From: CAMYMQ01 sp963730305
GTDB lineage: Bacteria; Pseudomonadota; Alphaproteobacteria; Bin65
Length of the DNA: 64,000 nt
Reading direction: 5' to 3'
Assembly (NCBI GenBank): GCA_963730305.1
Contig: CAVSRB010000001.1
Coordinates: forward strand, 372,001 to 436,000
Part shown: in pieces, positions 45,383 through 53,581 of the stretch
Numbering within the stretch: the stretch's first letter is position 1
Layout: each line of letters begins with the position of its first letter
Program-made: the position numbers and the translations under genes
The notes under the pieces: generated by a model
What the model was told of the DNA's origin: nothing
Seen by the model: only the letters and a program-made list of their open reading frames with translations
Databases searched by the model: none

Positions 45383-46168
45383 TCAGTCGAGGGAAGTCAG
45401 GAAGTCGACCAGGACGGCGTTGAACGCCGCCGGGTCCTCGAAATTGGCGAGATGGCCGAGGCCGGGCAGGCAGCGATAGGTCGCGCCGGGGATCTTCGCG
45501 GCCATCCGCTCCATCATCCGCGGCGGCGACAGGGCGTCGGTCTCGCCGGCCAGCACCAGGGTCGGGCAGGCGATCTTCTCCAGCGCGTCGCGCCGGTTGA
45601 AGGTGACGATGCATCGGAGCGACGCGCGGTACACGTCCGACGGGATCGCCGCCATGCTCCGCGCGGCCTGCGCCCTCACCGCGTCCGACGTCGCCGGGCC
45701 GAACATGCCGCCGACCACCGCCATCGCGATGTCCCCCGGCGTCTTGCCGGCGTCGAGCGGCGCCAGCCGCTCGGCCAGGAACTTCTCCTTGAAGCTGTCG
45801 TCCTGGCCGCCGAAGGCCGGCGCCGTCGCGAACAGCACCAGGCCGGAAACGCGCCCGGGATAGCGGGCGGCGACCTCCTGGGCGACCATCCCGCCCATCG
45901 AGTGGCCGAGCAGGACCGCGCGCTCGATCCCTTCGGCGTCGAGCATCGCCACGACCGCGGCGGCGAGGGTCTCGAAGGTCATTTCCGCCAGCGGCTCGGA
46001 GCCGCCGTTGCCCGGCATGTTCCAGGCCAGCCCGCGCCAGCCGGCGGGCAGCGCCGCGAGCTGGGCGTCGAAATTGTCCTTGTCGCCGCCGAGGCCGTGC
46101 AGGAAGACGATCGCCCGGTCGCCGGACCCGGCGGTCTTGCCGGCCGTCTTGTAAGTCGGGACCGTCAC
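45383..46168 (-). CDS. Alpha/beta hydrolase, NicD-like candidate
   Basis: A 261-residue serine hydrolase with HGLGGDKDNF (oxyanion), nucleophile LLGHSMGGMV, acid residue in LAGETDALSPP and histidine in LGHLANFED. GTG start at 46168 overlaps the stop of the NicX-like gene (GTGA), so the pair is translationally coupled. In Pseudomonas, NicX makes N-formylmaleamate and NicD, an alpha/beta hydrolase of similar size, removes the formyl group; by context this protein may do the same. Sequence alone shows only the general fold. Confidence 0.8.
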   Translation of the reverse strand: MTVPTYKTAGKTAGSGDRAIVFLHGLGGDKDNFDAQLAALPAGWRGLAWNMPGNGGSEPLAEMTFETLAAAVVAMLDAEGIERAVLLGHSMGGMVAQEVAARYPGRVSGLVLFATAPAFGGQDDSFKEKFLAERLAPLDAGKTPGDIAMAVVGGMFGPATSDAVRAQAARSMAAIPSDVYRASLRCIVTFNRRDALEKIACPTLVLAGETDALSPPRMMERMAAKIPGATYRCLPGLGHLANFEDPAAFNAVLVDFLTSLD

Positions 46169-47211
46169 GCCAGCGGTCCCTGCAAGACGCCCTTGTCGAC
46201 CGTGACGGTGCCGTCGACGGTCACCGTGCAGTTGCGGAACGGCAGGTCGAAATGGCCCAGCGTATGGCGGCCGGCGACCTCGTTGGCCCCGGTCGAGTAG
46301 ACGAAGTTGCCGGCGAAGGCGCGCAGCTCGGTGCCGTTGAAGTCGTTGCGGCCGTACATCTGCATCGCGTCCCAGCGCGCCGCCGGATTCATGCCCCAGC
46401 CGACATGGCTGACCGCATAGGCTTCCTTGTCGCCCCAGGCGGCGATGTAGGAGCGGAACAGGTCGGCATCGAGGCCGTCGCCGACGACCTCGGTGACGTA
46501 GTCGTTCTCGATCACCAGCGTGACCGGCGTTTCCATGTAGCGCTTGAAGGTCAGGTTGACGTCGCCCGGCGCCATCACCAGCGTGCCGTTGACGCTGTTG
46601 GACGGCGGGAAGCACAGGCACAGGCCGCCGGGCCAGTGGGTCATCGTCCCGGCCCGCTTGGTGTAGCCCCAGCCGCCGCCGGCGACCGCGCCGTCGATGT
46701 TGATCGTGAGGTCGGTGCCCGCGGGCGAGGTGACGGTCATGGTCTTGCCGTCGCGCAGCATCTTGATGCCGGCCTTGACCTTGGGCTCGAGCGCGGGATC
46801 GGGCGCCAGCCGCTCCAGCGCCTCGGGATGCTCGTTCGAGATCATCAGGCCGCGCGTGCCCATCTTGAGGATTTCCGGCAGCTCGGGCGCGTGCAGCATG
46901 CCCTCGACGGTGAGGTCGACGAACATCGCGGTGTTGCCGAGCGCCTGGATCACCGGCTTGAGGTTCTGGACCACGTCGGTCGCGCCGGTCGAGCGGATCG
47001 GCACGCCGACCGTCTGCGGCGGCGTCGGCAGGACGACGTGGAAGGCCTTGGCGCCGACCCGCTGCAGGGCGAGCTCGGCGAGATGGACGTTGATCGGCCG
47101 GGACTGGGTCTCAGACAGGATCGCGACCACGTCGCCCTCCTGCAGCTCGCACATGTTGAAGACGTTGGCGAAGCAGTCGATCCACTTGCCCTCGATCCGC
47201 TCCTGAAGCAT
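46165..47211 (-). CDS. NicX-like 2,5-dihydroxypyridine 5,6-dioxygenase family protein
   Basis: A 348-residue protein resembling NicX of Pseudomonas putida, an extradiol-type iron dioxygenase that opens 2,5-dihydroxypyridine and is often misnamed an aminopeptidase. Metal ligands reported for NicX (His265, His318, Asp320) match His269 (VSHVGWG), His320 and Asp322 (GHFDLPFRNC). Other shared blocks are GTRGLMISNEHPEAL, THWPGG, NGTLVMAPGDVNLTFKRY and GRND...RAFAGNFVYSTG. CCGGAGGAC precedes the ATG. The substrate may be another hydroxylated N-heterocycle. Divergent from marR, coupled to the hydrolase. Confidence 0.85.
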   Translation of the reverse strand: MLQERIEGKWIDCFANVFNMCELQEGDVVAILSETQSRPINVHLAELALQRVGAKAFHVVLPTPPQTVGVPIRSTGATDVVQNLKPVIQALGNTAMFVDLTVEGMLHAPELPEILKMGTRGLMISNEHPEALERLAPDPALEPKVKAGIKMLRDGKTMTVTSPAGTDLTINIDGAVAGGGWGYTKRAGTMTHWPGGLCLCFPPSNSVNGTLVMAPGDVNLTFKRYMETPVTLVIENDYVTEVVGDGLDADLFRSYIAAWGDKEAYAVSHVGWGMNPAARWDAMQMYGRNDFNGTELRAFAGNFVYSTGANEVAGRHTLGHFDLPFRNCTVTVDGTVTVDKGVLQGPLA

Positions 47212-47304
47212 GGCCCGTCCTCCGGATTGGGTGAGATGGCGGCGCCTGTCATGTGCGGCGCACAGCCGAAAGAATGAACTGGTCCGATGCTGGTACCACA
47301 AATT

Positions 47305-47330
47305 TTTTCATATGAAAAGTCATATGAAAT
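47305..47330. promoter_or_regulatory. Double palindromic operator for MarR
   Basis: Perfect 14-base palindrome TTTTCATATGAAAA (47305-47318) followed by a second TCATATGA palindrome (47320-47327), centres 12 bases apart, in a sharply AT-rich divergent gap. The second site is ~20 bases before the marR ATG. This arrangement suggests a MarR dimer pair repressing both directions. Confidence 0.65.
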
Positions 47331-47346
47331 ATTATACAATTGGTGC

Positions 47347-47835
47347 ATGTCAGCGAAGACCCGCCAACGCCCCTCGACCCCCGCGCCGGCCCCGACCGGC
47401 CGGTTCGTCGAGGATTACCTGCTCTACCTGCTGGCGCGGGCGAGCCACCAGGCCAGCGACCAGTTCCACGCGCTCGCCAAGGCCCGCGGGGTCAGCCCGG
47501 TCGAATGGCGGGTGCTGTCCTTCCTGTCCGACGGGCCGTCGACCATCGGCGAGCTGGCCGCCGTCACCCTCTTGCAGCAGCCGACCCTGACCAAGGTGGT
47601 CGACCGGATGCAGCGCGACGGGCTGGTCTCGCGCCGGCCGGAGCCGACCGACGGCCGCCGGGTCCGGGTCGAGGTCACGGAACGCGGCAGGGCGCTGGTC
47701 GCCGACCTGATCCCCCTCGCCCAGAGCCACGAGCACCAGGTGCTCGACGGCTACGCCCCGGCCGAGGCGCGCGCGCTCAAGACCGCGCTCAAGACGCTGA
47801 TCGAGCGCACCGGCCGGACGCGCCCGCCCGGCTGA
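47347..47835 (+). CDS. MarR-family regulator, NicR-like by context
   Basis: A 162-residue winged-helix protein: LLYLLARASHQASDQF, the recognition region STIGELAAVTLLQQPTLTKVVDRM and wing RRPEPTDGRRVRVEVTERG. ATG at 47347 is the first good start. In Pseudomonas the nicX-containing operon is controlled by the MarR repressor NicR; divergent placement and the palindromes at 47305 support the same logic here. Distantly similar to the MarR at 20479 (shared LPYLLARASH-like N-terminal helix). Confidence 0.87.
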   Translation: MSAKTRQRPSTPAPAPTGRFVEDYLLYLLARASHQASDQFHALAKARGVSPVEWRVLSFLSDGPSTIGELAAVTLLQQPTLTKVVDRMQRDGLVSRRPEPTDGRRVRVEVTERGRALVADLIPLAQSHEHQVLDGYAPAEARALKTALKTLIERTGRTRPPG

Positions 47836-47930
47836 GGCCCCCGCCGGTGCGAGCGCGCCGGCTTTCGTGGTAGGGTCGCCGCCGCGCCCCCTTGGGGGCC
47901 ATGTTTCCCGGCGGTTCAGGCACGGCTGCG

Positions 47931-49160
47931 ATGACCATCCTGCCCCGCATCGACTACGGCACGAGCGGCTATTCCGACAAGGTCGCCCGGCGGCTGCGCG
48001 CGTTCAACCTCACAGCCTGGACCGCGGCCACGGTGGCCGCCGCCTTCGCGATCTACCTGGCGGTGCTCGATTTCGGCCACTTCCACCTGCTGGTCGCCCT
48101 GAATACCGCCGACGCCGTGTTCTGGGCGGCGACGCCGCTGTTGCACCGGTTCGGCCCGATGGTCGCGACCGTGACCTTCGGCGCCAGCGTCTACGCCTCG
48201 AACCTCGCGGTGACCGCCCTGCTCGGCACCGATTCGGGCGTCCAGCTCTACTACATGCCGGTCGCGGCGCTGGCCGTCGTGTTCATCGGCTTCGAGCGGA
48301 TCGTGCTGTCCGGCGTCTTCGTCGCCATCGCCGCCGGGCTCCAAATGGTTGCCCACTTCTGGCTGCCGGACCGGTCGAGCCTGATCGCGGTCGAACCCTG
48401 GCTCGCCGACGGCACCTATATCGTCTCGGTCGCTGCCGTGTTCGGGCTCCTGTTCGCGATCGTCTTCTACGGGCTGCGCCAGACCGCCCGCGCCGAAGCC
48501 GCCGCCGAGCGCGAATACGCCCGGTCCGAGGGGCTGCTGGTCAACATCCTGCCGTCGGCGGTCGCCGAGCGGCTCAAGGCCGGCCGGGAGACCATCATCG
48601 CCGACAATTTCGACGCGGCGTCGATCCTGTTCGTCGACCTGGTCGGCTTCACCACCCGCGCTTCCCACGTGGCGCCGTCCGAGCTGGTCGTTTTCCTCAA
48701 CGGCGTGTTCAGCCGGTTCGACGGCCTGGTCGCGAAATACGGGCTGGAGAAGATCAAGACGATCGGCGACGCCTACATGGTGGCATCCGGCATCCCCGAG
48801 CCCCGCGCCGACCACGCCGACGCGGTCGCCGACCTGGCGCTCGACATGATGGCCGAGGCCGCCGAGCTGCGCGATCCCGAAGGCAACCCGGTCGCCTTCC
48901 GCATCGGCATCGGCTCGGGCCCGGTCGTCGCCGGCGTCGTCGGCACCCGCAAGTTCGCCTACGACGTCTGGGGCGACACGGTGAACGTCGCCGCGCGGAT
49001 GGAAAGTCAGGGCGAGGCCGGCCGCATCCAGATCAGCGACGACACCCACGCGCTGCTGTCCCCCCGCTTCCGCTGCGCGGAACGCGGGGTGATCGAGGTC
49101 CGTGGACGCGGGCCGTTGAAGACGTGGTTCCTGGTCGGGCGGGAGAGCACCGCCGCGTAG
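47931..49160 (+). CDS. Class III adenylate cyclase, membrane-bound
   Basis: A ~409-residue protein with about six N-terminal hydrophobic segments and a C-terminal cyclase domain that makes cAMP from ATP. Metal aspartates are in ILFVDLVGFTTRAS and KTIGDAYMVASG; adenine-selecting Lys (EKIKTIGD) and Asp (YDVWGDTVNVAARME) are both present, favouring adenylate over guanylate cyclase; the transition-state Asn/Arg lie in VNVAAR. A short coiled linker precedes the domain. The start could also be the ATG at 47901; neither has an ideal ribosome site. Confidence 0.9.
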   Translation: MTILPRIDYGTSGYSDKVARRLRAFNLTAWTAATVAAAFAIYLAVLDFGHFHLLVALNTADAVFWAATPLLHRFGPMVATVTFGASVYASNLAVTALLGTDSGVQLYYMPVAALAVVFIGFERIVLSGVFVAIAAGLQMVAHFWLPDRSSLIAVEPWLADGTYIVSVAAVFGLLFAIVFYGLRQTARAEAAAEREYARSEGLLVNILPSAVAERLKAGRETIIADNFDAASILFVDLVGFTTRASHVAPSELVVFLNGVFSRFDGLVAKYGLEKIKTIGDAYMVASGIPEPRADHADAVADLALDMMAEAAELRDPEGNPVAFRIGIGSGPVVAGVVGTRKFAYDVWGDTVNVAARMESQGEAGRIQISDDTHALLSPRFRCAERGVIEVRGRGPLKTWFLVGRESTAA

Positions 49161-49182
49161 CGTCGAACAGGTTGCCCGTCAT

Positions 49183-49300
49183 CCCATCCTTCGAGACGCC
49201 GCTTCGCGGCTCCTCAGGATGAAGGCGGTGTTCTTGGCGTGCCGCGAAGCTTCATCCTGAGGAGCCACGGCCGACAGGCCGGGGCGTCTCGAAGGATGGG
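49183..49300. repeat. Dispersed palindromic repeat, copy 2
   Basis: Same outer arms as copy 1: CCCATCCTTCGAGACG (49183-49198) and CGTCTCGAAGGATGGG (49285-49300). Inner arms GGCTCCTCAGGATGAAG (from 49208) and CTTCATCCTGAGGAGCC (to ~49266). An extra pair GCCGCTTCGCGGC-like lies between. It again separates two convergent genes (adenylate cyclase and the RdhA-like gene). Confidence 0.9.
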
Positions 49301-49329
49301 AGGACGGGCTCGATTGCCGGTGCCCCGCC

Positions 49330-51567
49330 CTACCCCGTCTGCGCCGGGGCCGTCTTGTCGCCGGCGGCAGCCTTGTAGGGCCCCTGGACCTTGCCGGGCG
49401 TCTCGCCCTGGGGCGCCTTGCCGCTCGGCGGGGTCGGGACGTAGTGGGCCGGCCGGCCCTCGCCGCGGGCGTGGCGCAGCTTGGCCTGCTCGACCGTCTC
49501 CAAGAGCGAGCCCGCCGCCACCGCGGCCTTGCGGTCGACCGGGAACGGCTCCATCAGGTCGCCCGGCGGCATCATGCTGGCGTGGTAGTAGGCCATCTTC
49601 TGCTTGGCCGGGTCGACCTCACGGTCGGGGTCGATGTCGCGCTGGTTCGTGCCCACGCGGGGCTCGACCGTCACGTCGTCGATGATCTCGTGGTCGAACC
49701 ACCACTTCTTGACCGGGTTGCGCTTGCCGTTGCCGAGCTTGTCGTCGAGCCAGGTCGCGATCGGCACCATCATCGGCTTCAAGAACATCGCATTGACGCC
49801 GAGCCAGCTCGCCATCCGGGTCAAGAGCGGGCCGTCGAGGTCGACCACCTTGTTGAGCGGGCAGGTCTTCATGCAGCGCCCGCACGCCGCGCCCTTGGAA
49901 TTGGTCAGGCGGTAGCGGGTGCAGCGCTCGGCGTCGGGCTTCCACAGCTCGTAGCCGTTGAACATGATCTTGTCGCCGAACGGGATCGCGTCGCACGGGC
50001 ACTCGCGCGCGCATTTCAGGCAGTTGTTGCAGAAATACTGGAGGCCGAAGTCGATCGGCTTGTCGGGTTCGAGCGGCATGTCGGTGGTCAGCACCACCGA
50101 CTTGAAGCGCGGGCCGACGAAGGGATTGAGGACGAGCTCGCCGATCCGGCTCATCTCGCCCAGGCCCGCCCACAGGATCAGCGGGATGTGGAGCACGTCG
50201 CTGTCGGCATTGGTCTGCGAGCGGGCCGGATAGCCCTCCTGGCGGATCACGTCGCCCATGATGCCGGCGATCTCCGCGCCGCGCAGGTAGCCGCGCATCG
50301 ACTGGGTGCCGGAGATCCAGTCGTCGCCGCTCGCCCCCTCCATGGTGTCGTAGCCCTGGTCGATCAGCATGACCACGGCGTACTTGTGCTTGGGCTCGAT
50401 CGGGAAGCCGTCGGCGCCGTGGGAATACCAGGCGTAGTTCGGGATCTCGCAGATGCCGGTCAGGTCCGCGCCCATATGGTAGGACAGCGCCTTGAGCGCC
50501 TTGGCGTTGGCCGCCGGGTCGGCCCAGTTGGCCTTGCGCGCGGTGTCGACGTCGCCGTCCTGCATCGGCACCATCGAGCGGATCACGCCCAGGAGGCTCT
50601 TCGAGGACGGGTGCTTGAAGGAGAAGCGGAACCGCTCGGCCTTGGCCTTGTCGCCCAGATCGCCCTGAAGCGCCCGGTCGAAGAAGGCGGCGCGCTTGGG
50701 TACGCGCGGCACCTCGTCGTCGAGGATCAGCGTGGTCGGCCGGTCGACCCGCTTGACCTGCTCCATCGGATAGGCGCTCTCGTGCGACGGCCGGCGGGCG
50801 CGCCGGCGCCGCTCGCGGCCCGAGCGCGCGCCGTTCTGGCCGAACCAGTAGCGCAGCCCCTTGGCCTTCATGGCCGACCGGGCCAACGGCGCGTCGGTCG
50901 CCAGCGCGTACTCGGTCGAGACCACCGCCAGCGAGAAGCCGTCGCCGACGTAAGGATTGACCAGCCGGTCACCGTCGCGAATGGCGAGGCCCGCCAGCAC
51001 CGCCAGCCTCTCGGCGTCGAGCAGGTGGTGGCCGGGCACGTCGGCGCGGGCGTCGAAGCCCATCGTCCGGATGTGCCGGGCCAGCACCAGCGCGTTCTCC
51101 GCCGCGCGCATGTCGGAAACCTCGCGCACCGCCGGGGCGACCCAGGCATGGGCCGGATTGTCCGGATCGGGCATGCGCCCGTCCTCGATCAGCAGGACGA
51201 CCGCGTGGCTGTGGGGCCGGGTCTCGGCGCCGTCCAGCCAGGCGCTGTCGGGGATTTCGCAGATGCCGACCTGGGCGGTGTCCATGAAATAGCACAGGCC
51301 CTTCACGTCGACGGCGCGGCGCGCGACGTCGTCGGGCACCGGCGCGCGGGCCGCCGCGACCTCCTGCTCGGCCTGGCTGGCGAACAGGTCGCGATACTTG
51401 CGCGCGGCAATCGACAGGCTGCCCGACGGGGCGCCCGAGGGGTCTCCCTGCGCCGCCCGCGGCCGCTCGATCTCGGCCCGTCCGGCGGCGGCGTCGCGCG
51501 GCAAGGTTTCGAGCGGGAATGGCCCCAGATGGTAGGGCCTGGATTCGGATCGCGCTCGTAAGAACAT
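49330..51567 (-). CDS. Catabolic-type reductive dehalogenase homologue, internally duplicated
   Basis: A 745-residue cytosolic protein (no Tat or Sec signal). Two homologous halves are visible: GLCYFMDTAQVGICEIPDSAW (residues 90-110) matches ALSYHMGADLTGICEIPNYAW (360-380). The second half is the likely cobalamin core and runs into eight cysteines: 513, 516, 519, 523 and 549, 562, 565, 569 (ACGRCMKTCP), two 4Fe-4S clusters. This duplicated layout is as I recall for the oxygen-tolerant NpRdhA-type enzymes that remove halogens from phenols. No fused reductase domain, so it needs an external donor; a Rieske ferredoxin is encoded upstream in the same operon. TTGGGAGGAAGC precedes the ATG. Confidence 0.82.
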   Translation of the reverse strand: MFLRARSESRPYHLGPFPLETLPRDAAAGRAEIERPRAAQGDPSGAPSGSLSIAARKYRDLFASQAEQEVAAARAPVPDDVARRAVDVKGLCYFMDTAQVGICEIPDSAWLDGAETRPHSHAVVLLIEDGRMPDPDNPAHAWVAPAVREVSDMRAAENALVLARHIRTMGFDARADVPGHHLLDAERLAVLAGLAIRDGDRLVNPYVGDGFSLAVVSTEYALATDAPLARSAMKAKGLRYWFGQNGARSGRERRRRARRPSHESAYPMEQVKRVDRPTTLILDDEVPRVPKRAAFFDRALQGDLGDKAKAERFRFSFKHPSSKSLLGVIRSMVPMQDGDVDTARKANWADPAANAKALKALSYHMGADLTGICEIPNYAWYSHGADGFPIEPKHKYAVVMLIDQGYDTMEGASGDDWISGTQSMRGYLRGAEIAGIMGDVIRQEGYPARSQTNADSDVLHIPLILWAGLGEMSRIGELVLNPFVGPRFKSVVLTTDMPLEPDKPIDFGLQYFCNNCLKCARECPCDAIPFGDKIMFNGYELWKPDAERCTRYRLTNSKGAACGRCMKTCPLNKVVDLDGPLLTRMASWLGVNAMFLKPMMVPIATWLDDKLGNGKRNPVKKWWFDHEIIDDVTVEPRVGTNQRDIDPDREVDPAKQKMAYYHASMMPPGDLMEPFPVDRKAAVAAGSLLETVEQAKLRHARGEGRPAHYVPTPPSGKAPQGETPGKVQGPYKAAAGDKTAPAQTG

Positions 51568-51712
51568 GCTTCCTCCCAAGGTGTGGCGCCGGTCGTCCCG
51601 CCGGTCGCAACGCTGGGCGTCACGCCCGGCGGTCGCCGGATATTGGCTGCACCAGTTTACCTGTCATACCGCGATTGCGACCCACTCGCCACTCGCTCGG
51701 CCCGTGAGGCGC

Positions 51713-52027
51713 CTAGCCGAGGGCGACGAAGACCTCGCCGTCGCGGACCTCGACCCGGAAGGTTTCGAGCGGGTCCTCGACCGGCCCGTCGACCGGCGCG
51801 CCCGTGGTCACGTCGAACCGGCCCTGGTGGATCGGGCAGAGGATGTGACAGCCGTCGAGGAAGCCGCTGGAGAGACGGGCGAAGGCGTGGGTGCACTCGT
51901 CGGCGGTGGCGTAGATCGCGCCGTCGACGCTGTAGAGGCAGATCGCCTTGCCGTTGACCTTCACGCCCAGCGGCTCGTCCGGGTCGATCTCGTCGACCGA
52001 CGCCGCGCGGTGCCATTCGTCACTCAT
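51713..52027 (-). CDS. Rieske-type [2Fe-2S] ferredoxin
   Basis: A 104-residue soluble Rieske protein. Cluster ligands are Cys and His in ECTHAFARLSSG and in CPIHQGRFD, the usual C-x-H ... C-x2-H pattern; VEDPLETFRVEV is the typical C-terminal strand. It resembles the small ferredoxins that feed aromatic dioxygenases, but no oxygenase alpha subunit or ferredoxin reductase is nearby. Its start overlaps the UbiD stop by four bases, and the RdhA-like gene follows 145 bases downstream, so it may donate electrons to that enzyme. Confidence 0.9.
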   Translation of the reverse strand: MSDEWHRAASVDEIDPDEPLGVKVNGKAICLYSVDGAIYATADECTHAFARLSSGFLDGCHILCPIHQGRFDVTTGAPVDGPVEDPLETFRVEVRDGEVFVALG

Positions 52028-53548
52028 CCCTCATCCCGTGTCTGTTGGTCCGGTGCCGCGCGGCCGTCGAGGATCCAGCCGAATTTGCGCCGCGCCTCGC
52101 GCTGCTCCGCCGCCGACGGCGCGTTGACCTGCGGAAAGGCGTCGCGCCAGTGGTAGGGCCGGCAGGCGTCGATGATCGCGCGCGAGTTGGTGGTGTCCCC
52201 CGCCTCCTTGCGCCACGGCGGGATCGACGGATCGAGGCCGGTCGACCAGGCGCCGCGGATGAAGTCGATCGAGGTCGCGGGATCGGAGCGGGTCACCGTG
52301 GCCCACATCAGCTCCTCGAGGTTGCTCGGATCGACGTCATCGTCGACGACGATAACATATTTCCCGGCATAGGCGCCGACGTGGCACATCGCGGCGATGT
52401 GGCCGGCCTGCTTGGCGTGGCCGGGATAGCGCTGCTTGATCGAGACGCCGAGCAGCATCCGGCTGTTGCCGACCTCGTGCGCCCAGGCGGCGGTGACGTC
52501 GGGCACGCCGGCCTGCGCGATGTTGGCGCGCAACAGCGCCGAGCGGGTGATCGCGCGGTAGCGGCACATCTCGTCGGGCGGCCGCTGGGGCGGGCAGCCG
52601 AGCAGGATCGGGTCGTCGCGGTGGTAGATCGCGCGGATGTGGATCACCGGCTCGTCCTTGCCGCCGGCATAATGGCCGGTCCACTCGCCGAACGGCCCTT
52701 CGGGGCGGCGCTCGTGGGGATCGACGAAGCCTTCGAGCACGACCTCGGCGTCGGCCGGGAACGGCAGGCCGGTGTGCTTGCCCTCGACGACCCGGACCGG
52801 CGCGCCGCGCAGACCGCCGACGATGTCGTACTCGCACAGGTCGTCGGGCATCTCCGAGCAGGCGGTGAGGAACGTCATCGGGTCGCCGCCGAGCACGATG
52901 GCGACCGGCATCGCCTCGCCGCGCTCGAAGTAGCGGTCGCGCTGGACCCGGCCCTGCTTGCCCGGCGAGATGTGGCTGCCGACGGTACGGGCGTCGTGGA
53001 CCATGACCCGGTAGGTGCCGAGGTTGAGCCGGCCGCTGTCCGGGTCGCGGGTGACCTGGAAGCAGCCGGTGCCGACGTAGCGGCCGCCGTCGTCGGGGTG
53101 CCACAGCGGCGCCGGGAACCGGGTGACGTCGAGGTCGTCGCCCTCGATCACGTTGTCGAGCACCGGCCCCGTCTCGACCCGGACCGGGGGCACGAGCGGC
53201 CGCTCGCCCTGCTGCATCGAGTGGAAGGCCTCGCTCAGCTCGATCTTGGAATAGTCGCTCGGGAAACCCAGCGTCATGTTGCGCCGGCGGCCGCCGAAGA
53301 AGTTGACCAGCACGCGCGAGCCGGGCAGCGCCCCCGGGATGTCCTCGAACACGCACGCAGTTGGCGCCCTCGTCACGCATGACCAGGCCGGCGGCCTGGC
53401 CCATGTCGCGGTCGGTGCTCGCCCCGCTCACCCGCGAGACTTCGCCCAGCGTCTCGGCCTCGGCCAGCCAGCCGCGCAGGTCGGTGTAGCGGAAGTCCGG
53501 CCGGTCGCGGCCCTGGGCGTTGGAGCCGGCAGGCGTCATATCGATCAT
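52024..53548 (-). CDS. UbiD-family (de)carboxylase 1, frameshifted
   Basis: Prenylated-FMN enzyme that decarboxylates (or carboxylates) aromatic or unsaturated acids. N-terminal DLRGWLAEAETLGEVSRVSG is in one frame; the rest starts CVFEDIPGALPGSRVLVN in another. The shift at ~53352-53362 coincides with a tandem TGCGTGCGTG, so a four-base slip (extra CGTG) is as likely as one base. UbiD landmarks: RVMVHDARTVGSHI, PVAIVLGGDPMTFL, GKHTGLPFPADAEVVLEGFVDP, EGPFGEWTGHYAGG and VIVVDDDVDPSNLEELMWA. Corrected length ~507. Coupled to the Rieske gene. Confidence 0.88.
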
Positions 53549-53581
53549 GGCGTTGTCCCCGGCGCCGGCACGGCGAGCCGC

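Noticed and set aside
46165..47211. Leucyl aminopeptidase (M29) as the name for the NicX-like gene
   Set aside because: The conserved blocks and iron ligands match NicX better than M29 metal-binding motifs, and the context (hydrolase, MarR) fits a ring-cleavage operon.
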